A stretch of DNA of 16,675 nucleotides from JACTUC01 sp964477685 (GTDB taxonomy: Archaea; Thermoproteota; Methanomethylicia; Methanomethylicales; Methanomethylicaceae): the NCBI GenBank assembly GCA_964477685.1, contig CAYZHK010000033.1:1-16675 (forward strand). Direction: 5' to 3'. Made by a program: the position numbers and the translations under genes. Positions 5,766 through 13,584 of this stretch are shown piece after piece (positions within the stretch are counted from its first letter, which is position 1; every line of letters starts with the position of its first letter). Under the pieces are notes generated by a model, which made no database searches, was not told the DNA's origin, and was given only the letters and a program-made list of their open reading frames with translations.

Positions 5766-8058
5766 ACTGCTTGCAATGCTTGCACTGGGATTGGCGATAA
5801 GGGAACTGCTGGCTCCATGGACCGGTCACCCCTGGGACTTTGAGGTCTTCGCCCGGGTGGGCTACTACGTCGCCCATGGAAGCAGCCCCTACGTCCTCCT
5901 CGACCCGGTCCAAGGAATAACATTCGCGCCATGGGGGATTTTGACCTCGGTGGGGTACCCCCCTCCCTGGCCCCTCATCTGCGGGCTGGCGTACTCGCTG
6001 TATGCTGCCATCAACCAGGTGATCACGGCCCCCTCCTTGGTCTACTTCTTCCTCCTGAAGCAGCCGGCGATCTTCGGGGACATACTCTGCGCTGTGATCG
6101 CCTCGAGGCTGGTGGGGGGGAAGGGTTCCAGAGGGGTCCTGATGTTCTGGCTCTTCAACCCGCTGATCATCATCATCTCAAGCGTCTGGGGCATGTTCGA
6201 CTCCATTGTTGTGCTGATGTGCCTCCTCTCGCTGTTATGGCTCTTCCGCAACAGGTCCTCGGCGAGCGGGGCAGCCCTGGGCCTTGGCGCCGCCTTGAAG
6301 ATAATCCCCGGCTTATTCGCCCCAATACTGATGCTGTATTCGAAGGGGAAGCTCAGGTTCGCTGCCCTCTTTGCTGCTGTTGGCGGTGGAGCCGTCCTGC
6401 TGCCGTTCCTGATCTTCGGGTGGCCCCCCAGCGGTTTCCTCAGGGCCATGGCAAGCCAGGCGGTCAATTTCCGCGACACACCCTCTGCCGGTGGCCTGAC
6501 AGTCTTCAGCATAGTTGAGCCCATCAACTGGCTCTTCCCCGGCGCGATACCGCCAAGCCTGATCACTGCCCTGAGCTATGCCTGGATTCTCGCCTTCCTA
6601 GGCTTCTATCTGAAGCTCTGGTGGCCCACCCTCAGGGGTTGGTCCGGGAGGCTCCTGGGCAGGAGCGCGCCGAATGTGCCGCTGCAGCCCTCAGTGGAGG
6701 AGGTACTGAGGCTGCTGATAATCGCCAGTGTCCTCTACCTCCTCACCAGGGTCTGGGTGAGCGATCACCACGTGATCTACCTCCTGGCGTTCCTGGTGAT
6801 GGACGTCTGCCTCTTCCATGAAGACAGGAAAAAGGCGTTCACTGCCCTCTGGGTCCTTTCCCTGCTGTTCCTGATCTCCAACAACACCCTCCTCATCAGG
6901 TTCCTCTCCCCCGTTTCGGCGGACGCCTACTGGCTGGACCTGGCCCTGAACAATAGCCTTGCCACGGGCGTCATACGGATGGGGTTCAAGGTTCTCTTCG
7001 GCACAGTCTTCTATTTCGTGCTCCTCAGGCTCCTGCTGAAGTACCTGAAAAAAAGCCCGGGGCCTTCGCCTTCCCGGCATGCCGGAGGGTTTGTGGGCGC
7101 CGAAGCCGGGTGGGTCAAGGGAATAACCGTTGGAATCTGCGCCCACAACGAGCGGGAGAACATAGGGAAGCTGCTGGACTCCCTCCGAAGGCAGAAGCTT
7201 GGCAGCAGTTTTTCCTTGTCGGAGATAATCGTCGTCTCTTCGGGGTCCACCGATGGCACCAACGAGATTGTGAGGAAAAAAGCAGAGGATTTCAGCAAGA
7301 TATCGTTGGTCGCTGAGCCGGAGAGGGCTGGGAAGTCGAATGCGCAGAATGTTATCCTGGGTAGGGCAAGGGGCGACCTGATAGTGCTCATTTCCGCGGA
7401 CTCGATCCTTAGGGGGAATGCGCTCCATGACCTTGTCAGCGCATTTTCAGGAAATGTGGGGGGCGCCAATGCTAAGGCTGTTCCGCTGGGCGAGGGGAAG
7501 GGAATTGTGGACTTTGCCTCGCGGTTCATATGGGAGCTCCTGAGCCAGACCAATTCGGCGCTAGCCGCGAGGGGGGAGCTCAATGCCCTTGGCAGCGACA
7601 TGCTGGCCATCAGGTCGGGCATAGTCAAAAGGATCCCAAGCCAAATAGTGAACGATAACGCCTACCTTGGGGCCGTTGTGAGGTCCAAGGGCTTTGATAT
7701 AGCCTATGTCCCTGAGGCGGTTCTCTACATACGGGGCCCTGCAACCGTTGGCGACTTCCTCAGGCAGCGGTCCCGTGTCATCTTCGGCCACAGCCAGATC
7801 AGCAGGGGCTATGGGATAAGGCCGAGGGTCTTTGAGAGCCTGATGATCACCAATCCGTTCATGGCCGTTCCCATTTTCATCAAAGCGTGCTCCAGGTTCG
7901 GGCTGTCAGGCCTCTTCAAGATGCCGTTTGTCGTCGCCCTTGAGGGCATTTCGCAGGGCATGGCGCGCACGGGTAGAAAGAGGGATTATATGCTGTGGGA
8001 CATGGTAAGCACAAGCAAGAGGGAAATTCCTGATGCAGCGGTGGGGTTGAGACCTTGA
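5749..8058 (+). CDS. Fusion of a GT87/PIG-M-like membrane mannosyltransferase and a GT2 glycosyltransferase
   Basis: 769 residues. Residues about 1-432 are polytopic. An early outer-loop acidic motif (HPWDFEVF, 27-34) and GSSPY, then YPPPWPL, SVWGMFDSIVVL (145-156) and AALGLGAALKIIPGLFAP, match polyprenyl-phosphate-mannose-dependent transferases of the DUF2029/GT87 and PIG-M type, which act on the outer membrane face. A basic, Pro-rich linker (about 433-455) leads to a cytoplasmic GT2 domain (457-about 700): VGICAHNERENI, VVSSGSTDGT (495-504), ISADSIL (549-554), VNDNAYL with a probable base Asp 636, and RQRSRVIFGH near 672. The usual DxD is SAD here, so its first Asp is missing. GGAG at 5738-5741, 7 nt before TTG 5749, supports this start. 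The stop overlaps the next gene by 4 nt, implying coupled translation. Sugar and acceptor are unknown. Confidence 0.82.
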   Translation: MTLKHKLLAMLALGLAIRELLAPWTGHPWDFEVFARVGYYVAHGSSPYVLLDPVQGITFAPWGILTSVGYPPPWPLICGLAYSLYAAINQVITAPSLVYFFLLKQPAIFGDILCAVIASRLVGGKGSRGVLMFWLFNPLIIIISSVWGMFDSIVVLMCLLSLLWLFRNRSSASGAALGLGAALKIIPGLFAPILMLYSKGKLRFAALFAAVGGGAVLLPFLIFGWPPSGFLRAMASQAVNFRDTPSAGGLTVFSIVEPINWLFPGAIPPSLITALSYAWILAFLGFYLKLWWPTLRGWSGRLLGRSAPNVPLQPSVEEVLRLLIIASVLYLLTRVWVSDHHVIYLLAFLVMDVCLFHEDRKKAFTALWVLSLLFLISNNTLLIRFLSPVSADAYWLDLALNNSLATGVIRMGFKVLFGTVFYFVLLRLLLKYLKKSPGPSPSRHAGGFVGAEAGWVKGITVGICAHNERENIGKLLDSLRRQKLGSSFSLSEIIVVSSGSTDGTNEIVRKKAEDFSKISLVAEPERAGKSNAQNVILGRARGDLIVLISADSILRGNALHDLVSAFSGNVGGANAKAVPLGEGKGIVDFASRFIWELLSQTNSALAARGELNALGSDMLAIRSGIVKRIPSQIVNDNAYLGAVVRSKGFDIAYVPEAVLYIRGPATVGDFLRQRSRVIFGHSQISRGYGIRPRVFESLMITNPFMAVPIFIKACSRFGLSGLFKMPFVVALEGISQGMARTGRKRDYMLWDMVSTSKREIPDAAVGLRP

Positions 8059-9209
8059 AGATAGCCTTCATGCTCCTCCACGACTTCCGCTTCGCGGGCT
8101 GGAGCCTGGGCGACTTCTTCAGGCGGTCCCACTTCTCAAAGGAATATTCGAGGCGGCTGGCAGAGAGAGGGCATGAAGTAATCCTGTACATGCTGCACCA
8201 GGAGGTGGAGTCGCTTAAGGAGTTCGAGCGCGATGGCTACAGGGTCAAGGTCTTTCCCGTACAGTTCGATTTCCCCCCCTTCCTGAAGTTCGGGAATTCC
8301 CACAGCCTGAAGATAACGCGCGAGCTGTCCCAGGATGAGCCGGACATAGTCCACTTCAACAACTACTACCTCTGGTCCTTCCCCTATGTCGCAAAGTGGG
8401 CCATGCAGAACTCCGTCAGGATCGTCTGCCAGTACCACGGGGCCGGTGACATCCTCCAGTCGGCCAAGAGGGCGTTCATCCCGATCCTCCAGGGTGTCGA
8501 CAGGTACCTCGTCGCCAAGGACTCGGAGATCGAGTACCTCACCGGGGGGCTCGGCGTCCCCCGGCAGAAGGTCCTCAAGTTCCCCAACGTGGGCGTGGAC
8601 CCCAGTGTCTTCAGGCCCTCGGGGGAGAGGACGCGGGAGCCTTCGCTGATCTATGTGGGGAGGATGTCCCCGATGGTTCAGAACCTTGGGGAGAAGTCGC
8701 CCTGGCTGGTTCTTGACACCATGGCGGTGCTCCTCAAGAGCCTGCCGGAGGCGACACTGCACATGGTCGGGGACGGCCCGTGCCTCCAGTGCCTCAGGAA
8801 GGTTGCCGAGGCGAAGGGCATCGGGCGGAGCGTCACCTTCCACGGCTACGTCGCCAATGACCTCGTCCCCCCCTTCTACTCGCGGAGCTGGGCAACCTTC
8901 ATCCCCCTCCAGCTTGACGCCATCGACCCCTACTGGGAAGGGTCGCTGAAGGAGTCCCTGGCGTGCGCCACCCCTGTGGTAGGCTTCAACCAGGGCGTGA
9001 AGGATTACGGCGGCGGCTGCCAGCGGCTGGGCCACCTCATCCCTCCAGATCCGGCGGCGGGGGGAAAGATGCTCTGTGAGATCCTGGGGGACAGGGCCCG
9101 CCTCGACGAGGCCGGGCGGAGGGGGAGGGCCGAGGTGCTGAGGTGCTGCACCTGGGATCTGGTCATCGGCGGGCTGGAGAAGGTCTACAGCTCCCTGGCC
9201 CAGCCCTAG
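8055..9209 (+). CDS. GT4 family glycosyltransferase (GT-B fold)
   Basis: 384 residues, starting at a TTG that overlaps the preceding stop (TTGA). The N-terminal Rossmann half begins KIAFMLLHDF and holds DIVHFNNYY (97-105) and CQYHGAGD (126-132). The C-terminal half holds LIYVGRMSP (198-206), LHMVGDGP (235-242) and VTFHGYV (260-266). It ends with the sugar-nucleotide-binding segment EGSLKESLACATPVVGF (295-311), a variant of the GT4 EX7E motif in which the second Glu (300) is clear and the first is displaced. No membrane helix is seen, so it should act in the cytoplasm on a nucleotide-sugar donor. Overlap with the fusion transferase suggests both build the same glycan. The stop at 9209 lies 15 bp from the convergent DUF1801 gene. 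Sugar specificity cannot be inferred. Confidence 0.88.
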   Translation: MKIAFMLLHDFRFAGWSLGDFFRRSHFSKEYSRRLAERGHEVILYMLHQEVESLKEFERDGYRVKVFPVQFDFPPFLKFGNSHSLKITRELSQDEPDIVHFNNYYLWSFPYVAKWAMQNSVRIVCQYHGAGDILQSAKRAFIPILQGVDRYLVAKDSEIEYLTGGLGVPRQKVLKFPNVGVDPSVFRPSGERTREPSLIYVGRMSPMVQNLGEKSPWLVLDTMAVLLKSLPEATLHMVGDGPCLQCLRKVAEAKGIGRSVTFHGYVANDLVPPFYSRSWATFIPLQLDAIDPYWEGSLKESLACATPVVGFNQGVKDYGGGCQRLGHLIPPDPAAGGKMLCEILGDRARLDEAGRRGRAEVLRCCTWDLVIGGLEKVYSSLAQP

Positions 9210-9224
9210 GCCATCGGAGCATCA

Positions 9225-9629
9225 TCATCTTTGGGGTTTCTGTGGCCTCCTACAGGCGGTCCCTTTCCCCCTTCCCAGGTTCTCCTTCACCCGGTATTCG
9301 ACGATCCTCTTCACCAGGTCGAAGGGGATCGGCTCGTCCATCGGGAACCTGACCGTCGCTTTGGAGGTCTCATAGGTAGAGAGTTCCTCCTGGAACATGA
9401 TTATCCCGGAGGAGGTCGGGAAGAAGCTGATGTGGTCCCTGAAGGCTGCAAAGTAGACGAGGGGGCCATTGAGCCTGAAGGTGGGCATGCCGTAGCTGAT
9501 TGTCTCCCGGGCGGTGGGTGCAGCAGCCCTGATGGCCCCCCTCATTTTCTTCAGTCTCGATTGAACCCCCGGAGGGAAAGATGCTATGTAGCCATCCACC
9601 GACTCGAACTTTCTGCTGGAGGTGTCCAT
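9225..9629 (-). CDS. DUF1801 / YdhG-like small protein
   Basis: 134 residues. The opening SVDGYIASFPPGVQSRLKKM, then AIRAAAPTARETISYGMPTF, LVYFAAFRDHISFFPTSSG and ATVRFPMDEPIPFDLVKRIV match the DUF1801 family (YdhG-like, frataxin-like alpha/beta fold, sometimes labelled iron chaperone). The basic tail after residue 115 is outside the domain. It is the last gene of the minus-strand redox operon, 11 nt after the CrtC-like gene; the preceding stop (TGAGG) supplies a weak ribosome binding site for ATG 9629. An Fe-related role beside an Fe-S oxidoreductase would make sense but is only suggested by position. Proteins of this family also occur in unrelated contexts. Confidence 0.8.
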   Translation of the reverse strand: MDTSSRKFESVDGYIASFPPGVQSRLKKMRGAIRAAAPTARETISYGMPTFRLNGPLVYFAAFRDHISFFPTSSGIIMFQEELSTYETSKATVRFPMDEPIPFDLVKRIVEYRVKENLGRGKGTACRRPQKPQR

Positions 9630-9640
9630 GGCAATGCGCC

Positions 9641-10708
9641 TCAGGGCTGAGGGCTCGTGATGGCCTTGAAGGCGACGATCTCATGGAGGGCTGTCCCGGT
9701 TTCCACGTTTCCCTCTGCCTCCAGCCGGAAGTCCGAGAGGAGCCTGAAGTAGCCGGGCTTCATGCGCAGCAGGTACCTGGCGGCGAAGCGCAGCGCCGCG
9801 GAGAAGTTGTCCAGCATGTTGACCGCCTCCAGGACCTTCCTTACCTTCATCTCCAGCCTGAAGCCGTTGGGCATGGCAAAGGCCAGCGTCCTGGGGTAGG
9901 AGTGGCCGGCTGATGGGCTGTAGTCGAAGTCGCGGGGTCTGAGCTCGTAATCGCCGGTGCTCAGGATGACATTCTCCTTCCTTGCCACCATGAGCACCTT
10001 GATGGCGTGCCTCCCGACGCTCTCACTGCACTGGATCAGGGCGTAGGAGACGGTGTAGTTTTCGGAGTAGACCCTACCCCACATCCAGTGCTCGATGAGC
10101 CTCTGGAAGGGGAAGTTGAGCCAGTTGTGGTCGTGGTAGCCGACCCCCTTCACCTCTAGGGTCCTGTCGCCATCCCTGATTGTCCCGCCAACGGCAGCCC
10201 TCGGGATGGGCACGACCCAGGCGAAGTAGCCCATGTCTGCGAAGCTGGACATGCCGCTGCCGGGCTTCCACGGGTTCACCTGGCTGGCGTAGGTGAGGTC
10301 GAAGGCCATGCCCGCCTCCTCCAGGTGGATCTTATAGACTGGGAGGGGCCCTGTCCAGTCCGACTCCAGGCGGTTCCCCCCGATGCTGACGTCCGCCTTC
10401 TCCCTGGACGCCCGGAATTCGGAGTGGGGGTACTCGACGAACCTCTGGGTCTTCCTCCCGTCCGGCCTTAGGAGGGTCAGCTCCACGCCGGTCTTGCCGG
10501 TCGCGCCGGGGTTGGGGTTCGCTGCGTAGAAAAATGCTACGATGGTGTAGCCCCCCTCTAGGTGGGCGTCGAAGTACCACCACTCGTAGGAGCCCTTCCC
10601 ACTGGGGTCGATGTGGACCCCGTCGTCCTCCCTGGGCATGGGTGTTATGGTGCCGTCGCCCCTTCCGGGGCCGAGCCAGCCCTCCTTCACTCTCGCGTCC
10701 TGTGCCAT
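9641..10708 (-). CDS. CrtC/AttH-like lipocalin-fold protein (putative hydratase or cyclase)
   Basis: 355 residues, no signal peptide or membrane helix. GSYEWWYFDAHLEGG (39-53) and YTIVAFFYAANP (54-65) form the hallmark N-terminal motif of the CrtC/AttH (carotenoid 1,2-hydratase-like) family, and GVGYHDHNW (188-196) with WMWGRVY (208-214) is its second conserved block. The family has a double lipocalin-like beta barrel. Members include carotenoid hydratases and enzymes that shape polyketide or isoprenoid rings, so a hydrophobic substrate is likely but its identity is open. ATG 10708 is fixed by AGGAGG at 10717-10722, embedded in the end of the upstream oxidase gene, with stop and start only one base apart (TGA-G-ATG). 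Coupling to the FAD oxidases implies a role in the same reaction sequence. Confidence 0.8.
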   Translation of the reverse strand: MAQDARVKEGWLGPGRGDGTITPMPREDDGVHIDPSGKGSYEWWYFDAHLEGGYTIVAFFYAANPNPGATGKTGVELTLLRPDGRKTQRFVEYPHSEFRASREKADVSIGGNRLESDWTGPLPVYKIHLEEAGMAFDLTYASQVNPWKPGSGMSSFADMGYFAWVVPIPRAAVGGTIRDGDRTLEVKGVGYHDHNWLNFPFQRLIEHWMWGRVYSENYTVSYALIQCSESVGRHAIKVLMVARKENVILSTGDYELRPRDFDYSPSAGHSYPRTLAFAMPNGFRLEMKVRKVLEAVNMLDNFSAALRFAARYLLRMKPGYFRLLSDFRLEAEGNVETGTALHEIVAFKAITSPQP

Positions 10709-10722
10709 CTCATTTTCCTCCT
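10706..10722 (-). promoter_or_regulatory. Ribosome binding site inside the end of an oxidase gene (TGA-G-ATG junction)
   Basis: On the minus strand AGGAGG (10717-10722) encodes the final Gly-Gly of the FAD oxidase and lies 8 nt before ATG 10708; the stop TGA is separated from this ATG by a single G. The junction at 12294-12312 repeats the layout with a run of seven G, the same Gly-Gly-Lys ending and the same TGA-G-ATG. Confidence 0.65.
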
Positions 10723-12296
10723 GATCTTGACGATATGTAGAAGCCCGGGTCCGAGATGTTGTTGGGGTCCAGGGACTCCTTTATCCTCCGCAGCCAGACC
10801 TGGTAGTTGGAGCACTCCGGGCCGACGGCGTCGTGGGCCGCGTCGCCGACGACGAAGAACGGGAGGGCGAAGTGCCTCTCCCGGTCCATCCGGTCGGCCC
10901 TCTCCATGTAGTCCACCATCCCCTGGGAGGACCTCCGGTCGGTCTGGTCGTACATGGTGGGCATCTCCACGTGGAAGAAGTGGCCATGCTCGTAGGAGGT
11001 GCCCCAGGCCCCCTCCCCCTTGTCGGGCCCGATGACCTTCTGCCTGATGTACTCCTTCTTCAGCGGGATGTTCTCCTGGATCATGTTGCTGCACATGGCG
11101 AAGGTCTCCATCCCGCCGTGGGTGGACTGGAAGGAGGTCCCGATAAGGAAGCCGTGGAAGCCGAGGAGGCTCCGCAGGGCCTCGGCGTAGCTGACGCTCT
11201 TGGGCACGATTTTCCCGGACAGGGTCAGGTCCTTCCCGCCCAATTTCATCAGCAGGGAAGCCAGCACCTTCTCCTTGTAGTCGAACTCCCGCTTCGTCCG
11301 GGCAGCGATTACGATGACAATGGGATGCTTGACGGTGATGGTCGCTGGGATTCCCCTGATGAAGCTCCCCACGCTGTGGGAGAAGATGGCTCCCAGGCCG
11401 TAGGTGGAGGTGTGGAAGCAGGCGAAGCAGATCTCCTCCTCCTCTATCTGCCTCAGCCCCTCCTCCATCCCGCCATAGGTCCTGAAGTCCACGACGTGGT
11501 ACTGCATGAAGTCGGGGATGGTGAAGTCGTAGGTGGGGGAGTTGCCCGCCACCTGCCAAGAGGGGGTACAGGGGAATGGGTATAGCTTCACGGCGGCCTT
11601 GGTGAAGATGCCCAGCCCACCCATGGCGCCCATGAAGCCACGCATTATGCCTCTGAGCGATGGCCCGGGGCCGTCACTTGTGAACCAGTCCGCCCTGCCC
11701 TCGTCCTTCACGCCCAGCGAGCCCAGCCTCAGCATCTCGCCCGATGGCAGAACCCACTCCACCCCGAGGACGTTCCTCCCGGCGTAGCCGGTCTCGGGGG
11801 AGGTGAAGCCAGGACCCGCCATGGAGGTGCTGGAGGCCAGCGGCGAGACCTGGGGGCCGGCTCCCGGCATGTGGCAGTTCAGCCCAAACTTGATAGCTTC
11901 GGCCTGGAGCTGCGCCCCGGTCACGTAGGGCTCCACAGCTGCAAAGAGGTTCCTCTCGTCGATCTTCAGGATGCGGTTCATCCGGCGGAGGTCCAGCACC
12001 ACCGCCCTCGGGTCCGAGACCGAGTTCCAGGGGCCGAAGCCGGTGCTGTGGGCCTTGAACCTGACGCCGTATTGGTTGCAGAGCCTGACTACCTGCTGGA
12101 CCTCCCCGGCGGTCGACGGGAGGATGACGGCTGCCGGGACTGTGCCGAAGGGGGTGAACTCCCTGCCGTTCTGGAGGTTGTGGAGCTCCATTCCCCAGTT
12201 GAAGGCGTAGATCTGGGTGACCGAGGGCGAGGCCGAGATGTTCTCCCTGCCGACAGCGGCCTCGAAGGCGGCGTAGGCCTCGGGCTCGAGTACCAT
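10710..12296 (-). CDS. FAD-linked oxidase, GlcD/VAO (PCMH) family
   Basis: About 528 residues. The FAD-binding PCMH domain spans about 50-240: AAVILPSTAGEVQQVVRLC (56-73), a flavin-loop region FKAHSTGFGPWNS (80-92), LDLRRMNRILKID (101-113), VEPYVTGAQL, GYAGRNVLGVEWVLPSGE (170-187) and GAMGGLGIFTKAAVKLYP (223-240). The rest is the substrate or cap domain, ending NISDPGFYISS, like the NILNPGK-type tail of GlcD. Such enzymes oxidise hydroxy acids, alcohols or phenols and pass electrons on. The frame is open to 12533 but the extension overlaps the Fe-S gene; ATG 12296 lies one base after its stop behind a G-rich site. It is a paralogue of the oxidase at 13581-15089, so the complex may be a heterodimeric flavoprotein with the Fe-S subunit. 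Substrate unknown. Confidence 0.85.
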   Translation of the reverse strand: MVLEPEAYAAFEAAVGRENISASPSVTQIYAFNWGMELHNLQNGREFTPFGTVPAAVILPSTAGEVQQVVRLCNQYGVRFKAHSTGFGPWNSVSDPRAVVLDLRRMNRILKIDERNLFAAVEPYVTGAQLQAEAIKFGLNCHMPGAGPQVSPLASSTSMAGPGFTSPETGYAGRNVLGVEWVLPSGEMLRLGSLGVKDEGRADWFTSDGPGPSLRGIMRGFMGAMGGLGIFTKAAVKLYPFPCTPSWQVAGNSPTYDFTIPDFMQYHVVDFRTYGGMEEGLRQIEEEEICFACFHTSTYGLGAIFSHSVGSFIRGIPATITVKHPIVIVIAARTKREFDYKEKVLASLLMKLGGKDLTLSGKIVPKSVSYAEALRSLLGFHGFLIGTSFQSTHGGMETFAMCSNMIQENIPLKKEYIRQKVIGPDKGEGAWGTSYEHGHFFHVEMPTMYDQTDRRSSQGMVDYMERADRMDRERHFALPFFVVGDAAHDAVGPECSNYQVWLRRIKESLDPNNISDPGFYISSRSGGK

Positions 12297-12297
12297 C

Positions 12298-13584
12298 TCA
12301 TTTCCCCCCCTTTGGCAGCGCCTGGGCCAGCACCTCGCTGAGGTCGCAGAACTGGAGCTGGGCGCCCTCCTGCCTGATGGCGTCCTGCAGGTTGGTGGAG
12401 CAGAAGGGGCAGGCCGAGACAAGCATCTCCGCCCCTGTAGCCCCGGCCTCCCTGATGCGGGTGTTGGCAGTGTGAAGGGCGAAGTCCGGGAAGGCGGCCT
12501 TGACGCCCCCTCCTGCCCCGCAGCAGTAGGCATACTCCTGGTTCCTCTCCATCTCCACCAGCTTCAGCCCCGGCACCTGCCCGAGCACCTCGCGCGGTGC
12601 CCTGTAGACGCCTTTGTTGCCCCTCAGGAACGGCTTGGGCGGGAAGGCAAGCTTGATGAAGGTCAGGACCGTCAGCTGGATGCCCCTCCATTTCTTGTAG
12701 GGCTCCGAGAGCCTACCCAGGTGGCAGGGGTCATGGTAGGTGGCTGTCTTGGGGACTGGCGTAGCCAGCTTCAGCCTTCCCTCCCTCAGCAGCCGGGCGA
12801 AGTACTCGGAGGTGTGGGTGACCCTGAAGCCGAGCCTCTGTACGTGGGGGTACTCCACCTTGAAGACGGAGTAGCAGCCGGCGCAGCTCATCACTACCTC
12901 CCTTATGCCGCGCCTCCGCAGGGCCTCCATGTTGTGCCTGGCAAGCTCCTCGAAGGCTGCCCTGTCGCCCACCCGGAGGAGGGGGCTACCGCAGCAGAAC
13001 TCTTCCCCGCCCAGGACGGCGAACTTGACCCCAGCTGCGCCCAGCACCCTGGCAGTGGCGGCTGCGATCTCCTTCCGGCGGTAGGCCGATGTGCAGCCGA
13101 CAAAGTAGGCCAGGCGGGCGTCCTGCGATGGCTCCACGCCCTCGGGCATCCAGGCGAACCTCTTGGCGTGCTCCTCGCCGTAGGGGTTGTGGACAGCCCT
13201 GACCCGCTCGGTGTAGGCCTGGTGGGCCGGAAGGGGCCCGGCGTGGACGGCGACGGCCTTTTCCCTTATGGCCTGGATCACCTCCAGGGGCTCAAGGCGG
13301 TTGAGGTACTTGCAGGAGATGTCGCAGGCGCCGCAGTTGGTGCACTTGTAGATGACGTCCAGCACGTCCTGGGAGAAGTCCAGCCTGTTGGTCAGGAGGG
13401 CCAGAGCCATGACCAGCCTCCCGCCCCCGGAGTAGCTGTGGAAGCTGTAGCGGTCTATGCTGGGGCAGGCGGTTGAGAACTCCTGGCTCTTTATGGCAAC
13501 CTGGGGGATGAACTTGCAGAAGGAGCACCTGAGGCACTTGGCCGCCATCTTTTCGTAATCCTCCAGGGCGGTGCCGGTGTTCAT
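12298..13584 (-). CDS. HdrD/GlcF-like iron-sulfur protein with two Fe-S motifs and two CCG domains
   Basis: 428 residues. Cys17, 20, 23 and Cys40-Pro form a first cluster motif with unusual spacing (x2, x2, x16; the usual last gap is x3). Cys81, 84, 87, 91 (KCTNCGACDISCK) form a normal second 4Fe-4S motif. Two CCG domains follow: Cys164, Cys197-Cys198-Gly, Cys234 and 237; then Cys287, Cys354-Cys355-Gly, Cys392 and 395 (ACPFC). CCG domains in HdrB/HdrD bind a noncubane or unusual cluster; in GlcF/LutA they serve electron transfer from the flavin subunit. No membrane helix is present. ATG 13584 overlaps the upstream oxidase stop (ATGA), and the stop is one base from the next ATG. It is probably the electron-transfer subunit of the two flanking FAD oxidases. 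Acceptor unknown. Confidence 0.87.
   Translation of the reverse strand: MNTGTALEDYEKMAAKCLRCSFCKFIPQVAIKSQEFSTACPSIDRYSFHSYSGGGRLVMALALLTNRLDFSQDVLDVIYKCTNCGACDISCKYLNRLEPLEVIQAIREKAVAVHAGPLPAHQAYTERVRAVHNPYGEEHAKRFAWMPEGVEPSQDARLAYFVGCTSAYRRKEIAAATARVLGAAGVKFAVLGGEEFCCGSPLLRVGDRAAFEELARHNMEALRRRGIREVVMSCAGCYSVFKVEYPHVQRLGFRVTHTSEYFARLLREGRLKLATPVPKTATYHDPCHLGRLSEPYKKWRGIQLTVLTFIKLAFPPKPFLRGNKGVYRAPREVLGQVPGLKLVEMERNQEYAYCCGAGGGVKAAFPDFALHTANTRIREAGATGAEMLVSACPFCSTNLQDAIRQEGAQLQFCDLSEVLAQALPKGGK

Noticed and set aside
12297..12533. Longer N-terminus for the second FAD oxidase
   Set aside because: The extension overlaps the end of the Fe-S gene in another frame and is rich in Ser, Pro and Arg with no domain similarity. 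ATG 12296 gives the expected N-terminus.
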